This document shows positions 6,472-14,372 of a stretch of DNA of 22,009 nucleotides, piece after piece. Within the stretch, counting starts at the first letter, position 1, and each line of letters begins with the position of its first letter. The notes under the pieces were generated by a model that saw nothing but the letters and a program-made list of their open reading frames with translations, searched no databases and was not told where the DNA came from. The position numbers and the translations under genes were made by a program. The DNA is from Candidatus Helarchaeota archaeon (lineage in GTDB: Archaea > Asgardarchaeota > Lokiarchaeia > Helarchaeales > HEL-GB-A). The stretch lies in NCBI GenBank assembly GCA_013375405.1, contig JABXJU010000057.1, positions 1 through 22,009 on the forward strand, read 5' to 3'.

Positions 6472-7809
6472 TTATAGGGGTGGTTTATATCCAATTTGAA
6501 GGATGGTTGTTTCTTTTGAAAAAGCCTTAACATCATAGATTTTCCGACCATCAATAATTAAAGGATTTTTCATCAATTTTTTAAAAAGGGAGGGAGATAA
6601 GTCTTTAAATTCGTCCCATTCAGTAACAACGAAACACACATCAGCATCTTTCAAGCTTTCCTCTAAGGTTGAACAGATGGTTACATTCGAATCTAAAAAT
6701 CTTTGAGGAGGTCTTTTAATAACAGGATCATAGACAAAAAGGTGGACAGCTTTATCCTGTATAAGTCGATTGATAATCCGAACGGACGAAGCCTCGCGTA
6801 TATCAGAAGTGTTTGGCTTAAATGCAAGACCTAATATGGCAACTTTTTTGTTTGTGAGTGACCCAAGAACGGAAAGTGCCATATTAATCATGATCTGAGC
6901 TTGAAGTTCATTCAATTTTAAAGTGGCCTCTAATAAAAAGGGCATATAATCGTATTCATTAGCAAAGGATATTAGTGCCTTAAGATCTTTTGGAAAACAG
7001 CAACCGCCAAAACCACATCCTGCCCGAAGAAACTTTGAATTTATCCGATTGTCTAACCCAATTCCATATGCCACGTCTTTTACGTCAACTCCACCAATTA
7101 AACGACATATGTTTGCAATTTCATTAATAAAGGAAACTTTTGTAGCAAGAAATGCGTTATTAGCGTATTTAATCATCTCTGCAGTGCGTAAATTTGTCTT
7201 AAGAATTGCCCCCCCAAATGGTTTGAAAAATTGTTCAAGGTTATCACCAGATGCGGAATCCAAATACCCAATTATGGTTCTATCAGGATGGAGAAAATCA
7301 TTCACACCATTTCCTTCTTTTAGAAATTCGGGATTCATACAAAGCCCAAAATCGAGTCCTGCCCTTAATTTGGATTCTTGTTCTAAGATGGGAAGAACTA
7401 CACTGTCTGTGGTTCCAGGAATTACCGTACTTTTTACTGTAATGATTCGAAATCTGTCATCCAAGTTTTTTCCAATTTCATGAGACGCTTCCTTGATGTA
7501 GGTCAAATCAATTGCTCCGTGGGAATCAGAGGGAGTACCGACAGTAAGAAAAATAAGGTCGCTCTTTTGAACTGCTTCATAATAATCATTAGTCGCAGAA
7601 AAATGGTTTGTATCGAGAGCTTTTTCTAAAAGATCATCAAGCATTGGCTCATAGAAAGGAATTTTGCCTTCATTTGCATTTTCCACGACTTCAGGAATTT
7701 TCTCAACACCAATAACGGAGTACCCCTTTGAGGCTAAGCAAAGTGAAGTCACAAATCCAACATATCCTAATCCAATTATGGAAAGAGTTTTAATATCTTC
7801 GAGATTCAT
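6472..7809 (-). CDS. UDP-glucose/GDP-mannose-type nucleotide-sugar 6-dehydrogenase
   Basis: The enzyme oxidises a nucleotide sugar twice with NAD to the uronic acid, supplying surface polysaccharide or protein glycosylation. From ATG 7809 it has 445 residues. The N-terminal Rossmann motif is GLGYVG (13-18), with VGTPSD, KSTVIPGTT and NPEFLKEG following in the usual order. The catalytic cysteine is in GFGGCCFPKD (C271), equivalent to GFGGSCFPKD in most members; the extra adjacent Cys is unusual. The C-terminal NAD domain has LGLAFKPNTSDIREASS. The frame reaches a TTG at 7824, but GGGAGG there is the ribosome binding site for the ATG. It follows the zinc-ribbon gene by 25 bases in the same direction. 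I cannot tell UDP-Glc, UDP-ManNAc or GDP-Man specificity from sequence alone. Confidence 0.92.
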   Translation of the reverse strand: MNLEDIKTLSIIGLGYVGFVTSLCLASKGYSVIGVEKIPEVVENANEGKIPFYEPMLDDLLEKALDTNHFSATNDYYEAVQKSDLIFLTVGTPSDSHGAIDLTYIKEASHEIGKNLDDRFRIITVKSTVIPGTTDSVVLPILEQESKLRAGLDFGLCMNPEFLKEGNGVNDFLHPDRTIIGYLDSASGDNLEQFFKPFGGAILKTNLRTAEMIKYANNAFLATKVSFINEIANICRLIGGVDVKDVAYGIGLDNRINSKFLRAGCGFGGCCFPKDLKALISFANEYDYMPFLLEATLKLNELQAQIMINMALSVLGSLTNKKVAILGLAFKPNTSDIREASSVRIINRLIQDKAVHLFVYDPVIKRPPQRFLDSNVTICSTLEESLKDADVCFVVTEWDEFKDLSPSLFKKLMKNPLIIDGRKIYDVKAFSKETTILQIGYKPPL

Positions 7810-7834
7810 CTGTTTGCCTCCCAATTGAAAAATC

Positions 7835-8437
7835 TCATTCAGATTGTTTTAATTCAGTTTGACAGATGGGGCATTTCTGCCAATTTGGATCACAAAAATA
7901 ATTGCATTTTGGGCAAGGCACTAATTTTTCCTTTAGAGTTTCTTCACTAAATTTGAAATCTGTTTCTGTGATTTTTTGAAGATTGGATGCTCCGGAAATT
8001 TGAGATCCACATATTGGACATTTGTCCCAAGCGGTATCGCATCCATAGCTACATTGAGGGCAAGCAACTAAATTTTTATTTTCATAGACTTCCATGACTT
8101 GTGGCTCTACAGCGAAGGCTACTTGTGCTTGCGGAGGGGCGGATTCAGTTTCATTTTCCTTTATTTCAGGTAATTCAACTGGTGAGACAGAAGGTTGTTC
8201 TGGTGATTTTTGATCCGATGTAGGTTGTTCAGCAGGTTTTTGGTCCGTTGTGGGTGTTTCAGATGGTTTTTGATCAGATTCAGGTTGTGAAGTTGGTAAT
8301 TGTATTGTTTGAGGTTTTTCTTCTTTCTCTTCCGGTTTTATTCCATCTAAAGATGCGCCACATGTAGAACAAAATAACTCATCTACCTTCTCTGATTCGG
8401 TTAGATTACCACAGTTTTTACAGATGAGGACGGGCAC
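7835..8437 (-). CDS. Multi-zinc-ribbon protein with Pro/Gln-rich repeat linker
   Basis: The product is 200 residues and of unknown function. The N-terminus has a CX2C...CX2C zinc ribbon (C6, C9, C23, C26). A Pro/Gln/Ser/Glu-rich linker (about 35-105) contains three copies of a 10-residue repeat of the type SDQKPSEQPT. The C-terminal half has two modules sharing the pattern CPxC-x3-CD-x2-W-x-KCPIC, with five Cys each (C126/129/133/140/143 and C175/178/182/189/192). There are no membrane segments or signal peptide. The start is GTG at 8437, with GAGGG 8 bases upstream. Archaeal zinc-ribbon proteins of this type often act as protein-interaction or nucleic-acid adaptors, but nothing here decides that. 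It probably shares a transcript with the downstream nucleotide-sugar dehydrogenase. Confidence 0.75.
   Translation of the reverse strand: MPVLICKNCGNLTESEKVDELFCSTCGASLDGIKPEEKEEKPQTIQLPTSQPESDQKPSETPTTDQKPAEQPTSDQKSPEQPSVSPVELPEIKENETESAPPQAQVAFAVEPQVMEVYENKNLVACPQCSYGCDTAWDKCPICGSQISGASNLQKITETDFKFSEETLKEKLVPCPKCNYFCDPNWQKCPICQTELKQSE
8189..8278 (-). repeat. Three tandem 30-bp coding repeats
   Basis: Codons 54-83 of the zinc-ribbon protein encode three 10-residue units reading SDQKPSETPT, TDQKPAEQPT and SDQKSPEQPS. The DNA copies are diverged but clearly related, indicating tandem duplication in a disordered linker. Confidence 0.7.
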
Positions 8438-8480
8438 TGAGTTTTCCCTCGATATAATAACGTTTAATTATATTCCTTTG

Positions 8481-8490
8481 ATTTATAAAT
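8481..8490. promoter_or_regulatory. Palindromic TATA-like element between divergent genes
   Basis: ATTTATAAAT is its own reverse complement and lies midway in the 98-base divergent spacer. Rightward it predicts a start near 8510, before the winged-helix gene at 8536. Leftward it predicts a start near 8460, just ahead of the GAGGG ribosome site of the zinc-ribbon gene. One element could serve both directions, or two overlapping promoters may exist. Confidence 0.3.
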
Positions 8491-8535
8491 ATGAATTTTT
8501 CTTTTAAAAAAACAAAATAAATCAAGTGTTCAATC

Positions 8536-9222
8536 GTGAGCTATAATAAAATAAAAGCAATTTTAGAACATGCGAGAGAAATTAGTTCATTATCGGACTT
8601 AATAAAGAGGTTGGGGGAAGATCCCACGTTCTTTTATGGGAAAAAGCCCTTAATACGACGTCAGAGGAAGCAATACATCGATAGATGTGTGAAATTAGGT
8701 TTATTAGATGAGGAATATCGACTTACTAATTTAGGGGAACAGGCATTAGAAAATTTTAATGAAATAATTTCACAAATCATTTTAAATTTGGATTTTAATG
8801 GAAAAAAATTTAAAGATTCGCTCCTCTCAACCTTAGCAAATGTCGATATCCCTACAACTGAACGCATTTACGAGAAAATGAGTAAATTAAAGGTTGATAT
8901 ACCAATCCAGCAACTCCGAAATTACCTAAATATTTTGGCAAAATGTGGCGTTCTTCAAAAAAACCGAAAATATACCTATACACTTGCGAAAGTAGATGTA
9001 AAAGATTTTGAAATGATTTTAAAACAAGAATATGCAGCTGCAGAGAAAGACCCTACAGGATTAATTTGGTATGAACAATACAAGGAAACCATTCTCAAGA
9101 AATATAACTTTTCATCTAGTCAATTTGATGAGTTGTTTACTGAATTGAAGAAAAGGAAGCCACGTTTAATTAGCCTACAACGATCTCGAACAAAATCTTG
9201 GTTACTTCTAAGGGAGGTTTAA
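8536..9222 (+). CDS. Winged-helix-type protein, first gene of an unrecognised ATPase operon
   Basis: This 228-residue protein is not a family I can name. The first half looks like a winged helix: a helical segment (about 15-45), then a recognition-helix-like stretch with many basic residues and the typical tail LGLLDEEYRLTNLGEQAL (about 54-71). A second similar module spans about 95-152 (IPTTERIYEKMSKLK... LNILAKCGVLQKNRKYTYTL). The C-terminus is basic. The likely role is DNA binding or regulation of the ATPase that follows. The start is GTG at 8536, without a strong ribosome site but suitably placed after a TATA-like element. The ATPase gene starts 1 base after its stop, with AGGGAGGT at the end of this gene serving as the ribosome binding site, so the two are almost certainly co-translated. 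Confidence 0.7.
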   Translation: MSYNKIKAILEHAREISSLSDLIKRLGEDPTFFYGKKPLIRRQRKQYIDRCVKLGLLDEEYRLTNLGEQALENFNEIISQIILNLDFNGKKFKDSLLSTLANVDIPTTERIYEKMSKLKVDIPIQQLRNYLNILAKCGVLQKNRKYTYTLAKVDVKDFEMILKQEYAAAEKDPTGLIWYEQYKETILKKYNFSSSQFDELFTELKKRKPRLISLQRSRTKSWLLLREV

Positions 9223-9223
9223 A

Positions 9224-10924
9224 ATGATCGATTATTTCACAACTAAAATCCGGGATTTACATCTATTAAAACGAGGAGAGCCAATCGGAGAGTTCGATAA
9301 TATTTTAGTTAATCGACTCATTGACGGAAAACATGTCGTTGAGAAGAATTATAAGAATATCCGAATAAGTGAAATGTTCAAGAATGATATTAATAATGTA
9401 TTTTTACTCCAGTTTTCAATAGTGCGTCCAATTATCGGGACATTTGGAAGCGGCAAGTCGATGACATTGAAGCAGGCAGCAATGATTATCAACAAATATG
9501 TTAGAAATGCCTGCATCTCTTTTGTGGAGTTAACTAAATATGGGGGTGAACAGCCACACATAATTATCTCGCGTGTGTATAAAGAGATTATTAATAGTAT
9601 CGCATTAAAACTGAGAGAATGTCTCTCGAAAGACGTGAAAAGCATAAAAGCACTTCCCCAAAAACGAATACGCGATGGACTATTAAATCTCGTTAGTAAA
9701 GATGAAGATGCTTTTGTAACTGGAAAAATGATTTTGATGGGAGAAGTTGAAGAATATGGGGAATTATCGCAGGCTGAAGCTTTGCATATCTTAGAGGAAA
9801 TTATTAGATTAACAGGGAAAAACAAGTATATTATTGTTCTACTTTTCGATGAACTTGAGAGATTCATGACAGTGAGCGAAGATAGAACAAAACAGGCGTT
9901 CATTGGCACTTATTTACGAGCAATTACAGATAAAACAGTTGGTCGAGAATCACCTAGGATTTATGTAGTTTTTACATGTGAAAAAGAAAAGTTTGAAGAG
10001 ATTCCATTAATTGTACCAGAAGTTGAAAGAACTATTCGAGAATACATCTTATATCTTAATGAATTTTCTGAGGATGAGTTCTTTGAGGTTGCTGAAAAGA
10101 TATTTAAATTCCTATTAACTCCATTTCAATACCTCTTTAATATTATGCCACCTACCCCAGGTTTATGTGCAATGTTAATACGGGATATTAGTAATTATAC
10201 GCCTTCAGAATTAGTTACAAGGCTTTCAAGTTACTATATTAAAAATTATAATTTAGATGCGACCTATCTTTTAAGAATTGAGAGGGGATATAAAAAACTC
10301 GCATTTAAAAAATTTCAAGAAACCCTAGTGGATAGAGGATATGAACTAAAAAATATCAAGCAAGCAGTTAAATATCTTGAGTTTGCGTGGGATGGAATTG
10401 CATGGAATACTAATCGGAAAAAAAGTCAAAATAAGGAGACGGTTTCCATTGGACAATTCACAATCTTGAAAGTTACTAATGAATACATTGAGGATTATTT
10501 AAATCAAATTCAGCATCTCGAAGCACAGGAAAAAAAGAAGAAAAAAGATAATTTAGTTCATGCTATATTAATTGCGCCTGGTTTTGACAAAGGAGTCGAA
10601 TTATTTTGTGCCCAAAACGGTATTGAATGTATAAAATTTGAAGAAAAACCAAAAAAATTGGAAGAATGGGAGGGGATCGTCGCTACAAAACAGATTGAAG
10701 TACCTGAACCTGAAAAAATTACAGGAACTTTATCCGCTAGTAAACAAGAGAAAATAAACCAACTTGAACAAATCTTAAATTCATTGACTGCCACCAAAAT
10801 TCGAGATATTGCCAAATCATTCCATATTGAAAAAGTTTATGGAGTTAAAAAATCAATATTAATTAAAAGAATTCTAAAAGAATTACCAGAAAATATTGAA
10901 AGTGAAATTCATAATTTATCTTGA
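9224..10924 (+). CDS. P-loop (AAA+/STAND-like) ATPase with nuclease-like and SAP-like C-terminal modules
   Basis: The product is 566 residues. Walker A is GTFGSGKS (72-79), Walker B is IIVLLFDE (203-210), and a sensor-like strand IYVVFTCEKE is at about 246-255, followed by a helical lid region. This resembles ORC/KAP/STAND-type ATPases, though I cannot place it in a named family. At about 385-475, a strand with ILK (414-416), a helix, and AILIAPGFDKGVELF followed by GIECIKF resemble the latter half of a restriction-endonuclease-like (PD-(D/E)XK) fold, but the usual acidic residue before the Lys is absent, so any nuclease would be degenerate. About 510-555 fits a SAP-like DNA-binding motif (LTATKIRDIAKSFHIEKVYG then KKS-LIKRI). 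The ATG at 9224 has AGGGAGGT upstream. The layout suggests ATP-dependent action on DNA; this is inference. Confidence 0.72.
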   Translation: MIDYFTTKIRDLHLLKRGEPIGEFDNILVNRLIDGKHVVEKNYKNIRISEMFKNDINNVFLLQFSIVRPIIGTFGSGKSMTLKQAAMIINKYVRNACISFVELTKYGGEQPHIIISRVYKEIINSIALKLRECLSKDVKSIKALPQKRIRDGLLNLVSKDEDAFVTGKMILMGEVEEYGELSQAEALHILEEIIRLTGKNKYIIVLLFDELERFMTVSEDRTKQAFIGTYLRAITDKTVGRESPRIYVVFTCEKEKFEEIPLIVPEVERTIREYILYLNEFSEDEFFEVAEKIFKFLLTPFQYLFNIMPPTPGLCAMLIRDISNYTPSELVTRLSSYYIKNYNLDATYLLRIERGYKKLAFKKFQETLVDRGYELKNIKQAVKYLEFAWDGIAWNTNRKKSQNKETVSIGQFTILKVTNEYIEDYLNQIQHLEAQEKKKKKDNLVHAILIAPGFDKGVELFCAQNGIECIKFEEKPKKLEEWEGIVATKQIEVPEPEKITGTLSASKQEKINQLEQILNSLTATKIRDIAKSFHIEKVYGVKKSILIKRILKELPENIESEIHNLS

Positions 10925-10949
10925 GAAAAACGATTGGATTGGGCACAAT

Positions 10950-12404
10950 ATGATTCTTGGGGTGTATATTTTTATTAAAAGAGGGCGGAAATTCGTCTTC
11001 CGTCGGGAATTGGAACCCCTTGATGAACCTAGTCGAGAACTTGTTGACAATGCCCTTATCAAAATTGTTAATCGATTTGATACATATGAGGAAGGATTTT
11101 ATAGAATACTATTAAAAAATCAAAGAAAAATCTTGTTTGCGATATATGGTGAAGTTCTCTCAGCCATACTCATCCAGACCGAGATAATGTCGGAAGAAAA
11201 ACCATTAACTCCAGAATTATTGGATGCAAATGAGGCATTATTCGCAAGCATTGTTTTTAATCAGCCTTTGCTTACAGAATTGATCCAACAAGAGGCTGGA
11301 CAAGAAAAGTTTTTATTTTATAGCCAAAAACTGCCAACTGAAAAGGCGAAAGTATTAAAACAGCCAGAACCAAAACCCAAGAGTGATTTAGAGCCGAAAA
11401 CGCAGCGTTATGTTCAGGAGCTTGATGCGATTATTGGAGAAGTTAATACCAATCTTAATCAGGTTTTAAAAGAAACTGCAATAGTACCTGAAGAAAAACC
11501 TTTGACACTTCAAGCTGTGTTTTCCAAATTCACTGAACTTACTTTCCACTATGCGCGTTTGTACCTTATGGAAAACTTTATCCGGGACTTAATTGAAGAT
11601 CACGCCGGCCGCCCAATTACTGAAATTAAAATGGGAGTAAACGATTTCCTCTTTTACTTCCGAAAATCGCTTCAAGTGTTAAAAGATCGTCCAGAAATCA
11701 AATATTTTCTGAAAATCATGAACGGACATAAAATTGGGATTCGGATAGCAAACCGAACCGCTTTTACCGTTTTCTTTTCTGGGAATACAATTCAAATTCT
11801 TGATGAAATTTCGAAAGAAAATCCTTTGGTTTATTTTGAATCAGTCGAATTAGTAATTAACGTGATTCTTGGAAAGGTAGATTTGTTAAAAGTCGCGCTT
11901 TCAAAAACTGTTAGAGCTAAAAAAGTACATAAATTAGTGGAAATGGCAGCTCCATTCGCGGCTATCCTCATGCGAATCTATGAGAACCGATTGGATGAGA
12001 AGGAATTATCCATTAAACAACTAACCTTAGAGGGAATGGCTGAATTAATTCGTACATTATTCCTTGTAAACTTAAAGTTTAGTCCAAAAAAGCGAGCGTG
12101 GATTAAGAGAATTCAGAAACACATTTTACTCAATATTGTGGACAAGGGGATGTTAACGCTCATTGTGAAAGGTGATAAACTCGATGTTGAAATTGGACGG
12201 ACTAAGAAGGAGCCAGATGTTATTATCCAAGGGCAACTAGAAGAACTATGCCTTTATGTAAATGGTGAGATAAGCTTTATTACGGCATTACGTAAAATCA
12301 AGCTGCTAAAAGGGATTTCAATGCATCCTATTGATATTATAAAGGGGAAAACTTTCTCTCAATTGAGTGAACTATTTACATTGTGGCGTATATCACGAAT
12401 TTAA
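10950..12404 (+). CDS. Longin-like N-terminus fused to two SCP2-like domains
   Basis: The product is 484 residues from the ATG at 10950. The frame is open to 10896, but that part overlaps the ATPase gene, and the ATG gives a classic opening, MILGVYIFIKRGRKF. The first 80 residues have the pattern of archaeal longin/roadblock-type domains (GxYIFxxxGRxxFxRE, then a helix, then KILFAIYGE). A charged, Pro-rich linker is at about 130-155. Residues about 250-335 and 395-465 each resemble SCP2 sterol-carrier-like domains: a beta-sheet (IGIRIANRTAFTVFF; MLTLIVKGDKLDVEIG), a strand-helix VYFESVELVINVILGKVDLLKVA or DVIIQGQLEELCLYVNGEIS, then a short C-terminal strand. It lies 25 bases downstream of the ATPase in the same direction. 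The ribosome site is weak (GGATTGGG). The function is unknown; lipid, membrane or hydrophobic-ligand binding is possible. Confidence 0.65.
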   Translation: MILGVYIFIKRGRKFVFRRELEPLDEPSRELVDNALIKIVNRFDTYEEGFYRILLKNQRKILFAIYGEVLSAILIQTEIMSEEKPLTPELLDANEALFASIVFNQPLLTELIQQEAGQEKFLFYSQKLPTEKAKVLKQPEPKPKSDLEPKTQRYVQELDAIIGEVNTNLNQVLKETAIVPEEKPLTLQAVFSKFTELTFHYARLYLMENFIRDLIEDHAGRPITEIKMGVNDFLFYFRKSLQVLKDRPEIKYFLKIMNGHKIGIRIANRTAFTVFFSGNTIQILDEISKENPLVYFESVELVINVILGKVDLLKVALSKTVRAKKVHKLVEMAAPFAAILMRIYENRLDEKELSIKQLTLEGMAELIRTLFLVNLKFSPKKRAWIKRIQKHILLNIVDKGMLTLIVKGDKLDVEIGRTKKEPDVIIQGQLEELCLYVNGEISFITALRKIKLLKGISMHPIDIIKGKTFSQLSELFTLWRISRI

Positions 12405-12411
12405 TTTTTTT
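12405..12411 (+). terminator. T-run terminator after the ATPase operon
   Basis: Seven T directly follow the TAA of the longin/SCP2 gene (12402-12404), with further pyrimidine-rich sequence to about 12440. This matches a simple archaeal T-tract terminator. The next gene is on the opposite strand. Confidence 0.4.
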
Positions 12412-12443
12412 ACTTATCCATAGCCTTTTCGTTTGATCTTATC

Positions 12444-12611
12444 TTAAATCCTTGCAGGTTCAATACGGAGCAAATCAAGAATCTTATCATAAACTTTTTT
12501 ATCAAATTGTGTCAATAGTTCCGGATTTCCTTTCTGAAGGCTCTCATACCAGAATTTAAGTCGTGAAAGACTTGTTGTTCCTAAAAGATTAATAGGACGA
12601 TCACTACTCAT
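12444..12611 (-). CDS. Small orphan protein, 55 residues
   Basis: The frame is open from 12680, but the likely start is the ATG at 12611, preceded by GAGGAG at a spacing of 11. The part upstream would be a Lys/Arg/Ile-rich stretch lacking any ribosome site. The product begins MSSDRPINLLGTTSLSRLKF and is mostly predicted helical, with WYESLQKG and KVYDKILDLLRIEPARI. It has no cysteines, no membrane segment and no family I recognise. It lies 84 bases downstream of the sialidase on the same strand and converges with the ATPase operon. It might be a small helical regulator; I would not assign more. Confidence 0.5.
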   Translation of the reverse strand: MSSDRPINLLGTTSLSRLKFWYESLQKGNPELLTQFDKKVYDKILDLLRIEPARI

Positions 12612-12695
12612 GGTTACATTAACTCCTCTTTTGTATGTTATGAATATTTTTTTTCTTTCTATCTCATATTTTTTTCTCAAATCTTATAAAGTCAA

Positions 12696-14300
12696 TCAAG
12701 GTGTTTCTAACCAGTCCACGTTAAATTGTACAAATATCAAATAATCATGATAATCATGATATCCCGGGCCTTCAAGACTTTCGTCGCCAATTTCAAAGAA
12801 ACAACAGATAGTTTTATTTGATAAAACGCCTAAATCTGAATACCCCGCGTTACCACTATATAACACCTTGGCAATGTCCCACGTTTCGCACTCATTATAG
12901 CTAAGATGAATTGTCATATTACGCCTATCAGAGGTATGAGATGGATTCGAGAAAATGATACGATTTATTGTAGAATTATCTTCTTCAGTTAATCGTGCAA
13001 TTGATGCCTGGCACTTAGGATCAAGTAAGTTATATTCTATATTCACAGGTCCCCAGTTCAAGCCTCCATCATGACTCCAAGAATATAATCGCCTATGGCT
13101 CTCACTAAATTGGGGGCGGATTGTCATGTATATGCTTCCATTAGCTGTTTCTACGACTTCATTCTCTCCGCCAATTGTAGTATAGTTTCCTCTATGCCAA
13201 GATAATCCACCATTATCACTGTAAATCATGAGAGTGTGCTGGACGGAGCTGTTCGGAATGTCAACATAAGCAGGAAGCAATAACCTTCCAACATCAGGCC
13301 CTTTAGTCAATTGTATTCCGTGTCCAGGCCCCATCACGAACCATTTTGGCCAAGAGTCCGGTTTCACGTAGGGCGTGATATTCCAAGAATTGGACCAAGT
13401 TATTCCCCCATCTGAACTGTTAATTAAAAAGACTTGCCATGCTTCAATGCAATATGAAAGCCATACAAATCCTGTGTTATTATCATAAACAGGGCAGGGT
13501 TCACCAGCTTTTAGGCATCCCGCATCGATAACCACTTCCAAAGAAGACCACGTTTTTCCACCATCTTCACTACGCTTTAAAACTACGTCAATATTGCCCA
13601 TATCAAATGTACTATATTTTCTTCCCTCGGCAAATGCCAAAATCGTGTCATTCGGTAACACTAACAACGAAGGAATTCTATAAGAATAGTAGCCTTCAGT
13701 ACCTGATACGAACAAATCTATGCTACGAATTGTTCCAGGCTCTAGATCCCCATGTGGTTTTGGGGGATAAATTGGAAAATGCATCGTTATGAAAGGGAGC
13801 ATTATTACGGGGAATATAATAATTAATATCTGAAAGGATCCAAGCAAGGATTTTTTAATTTTCGCGTTGGAATACCGATCTCTAATGAATTTTGTTCCAA
13901 AATATATCAATAATCCCACAAATAATGTTAAAATCATACTAGCTAAATAGAAGGCCAAGTCAGTTAATCGAACTAATTGTAGAGAACCAATTCTTTCAGC
14001 AGAGAAGTCAATATTCGCTCTAAAAAATAAAATAAGAATGCCAGAAAACGGAATTCCTAATACACTTAGAGTTCCTATCAGGCGTCTCCATTTAAAAGAG
14101 CTTGTTATTAATCGCCATAAAATTATTACGCTTCCAGCAGAAGCACCAATCCCGAGGAAAAAATAGAATACCACAGATTCAATAATTATGCGGTAGATTA
14201 TCGCAAACCCTATTAGCAGACCTAAATTAAAAATCGCAATCCCAATAGCAATTAATCCTAAGACTAGAGCAATTTGACTATTACCCTTGTGAGATGTCAT
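12696..14300 (-). CDS. Membrane-anchored exo-alpha-sialidase (GH33-like, Asp-box propeller)
   Basis: The product is 534 residues. Five hydrophobic helices fill the first 172 residues (about 11-36, 40-62, 76-94, 113-135, 151-172). The positively charged loops after helices 2 and 4 predict N-terminus inside and catalytic domain outside. The rest is a sialidase propeller: YRIPSLLVLPNDTILAFAEGR (split by me as YRIP at 207-210 and LAFAEGR at 221-227) gives the first active-site Arg, R208. Asp boxes are SEDGGKTW, SSDGGITW, SDNGGLSW and SHDGGLNW, plus a degenerate SYNECETW. E379 matches the catalytic Glu, R395 (TIRP) and R460 the other Arg residues, Y487 (GYSDL) the nucleophile, and D233 or D238 the acid. 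Ten N-x-S/T sequons lie in the outer domain and none in the helices. It would cleave sialic-acid-like sugars outside the cell. It follows a Rab-like GTPase by 72 bases. Confidence 0.85.
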   Translation of the reverse strand: MTSHKGNSQIALVLGLIAIGIAIFNLGLLIGFAIIYRIIIESVVFYFFLGIGASAGSVIILWRLITSSFKWRRLIGTLSVLGIPFSGILILFFRANIDFSAERIGSLQLVRLTDLAFYLASMILTLFVGLLIYFGTKFIRDRYSNAKIKKSLLGSFQILIIIFPVIMLPFITMHFPIYPPKPHGDLEPGTIRSIDLFVSGTEGYYSYRIPSLLVLPNDTILAFAEGRKYSTFDMGNIDVVLKRSEDGGKTWSSLEVVIDAGCLKAGEPCPVYDNNTGFVWLSYCIEAWQVFLINSSDGGITWSNSWNITPYVKPDSWPKWFVMGPGHGIQLTKGPDVGRLLLPAYVDIPNSSVQHTLMIYSDNGGLSWHRGNYTTIGGENEVVETANGSIYMTIRPQFSESHRRLYSWSHDGGLNWGPVNIEYNLLDPKCQASIARLTEEDNSTINRIIFSNPSHTSDRRNMTIHLSYNECETWDIAKVLYSGNAGYSDLGVLSNKTICCFFEIGDESLEGPGYHDYHDYLIFVQFNVDWLETP

Positions 14301-14356
14301 TTTTCTCTCTCAAAACAAATAATAATTTAAAATTGAGTAAGTCTGCTATATAAGAT

Positions 14357-14366
14357 TAAAAAAAAT
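14357..14366 (-). terminator. T-run terminator after the Rab-like GTPase
   Basis: Read leftward, eight T follow within 15 bases of the GTPase stop codon. This fits an archaeal T-tract terminator and would separate the GTPase transcript from the sialidase gene that starts at 14300. Confidence 0.35.
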
Positions 14367-14372
14367 AACGTA

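Noticed and set aside
9349..9909. 186-codon antisense frame on the minus strand
   Set aside because: It lies completely inside the ATPase gene, whose motifs are clear, and its product is Ser/Ile-rich with no pattern. It is a shadow frame.
9224..10924. Identification of the ATPase as Orc1/Cdc6 or a BREX ATPase
   Set aside because: Walker motifs and sensor strand fit broadly, but there is no Orc-type winged helix at the C-terminus and no BREX partner genes (methylase PglX, phosphatase PglZ) nearby.
12612..12680. N-terminal extension of the 55-residue orphan
   Set aside because: It is Lys/Arg-rich with no ribosome site, while GAGGAG sits before the ATG at 12611.
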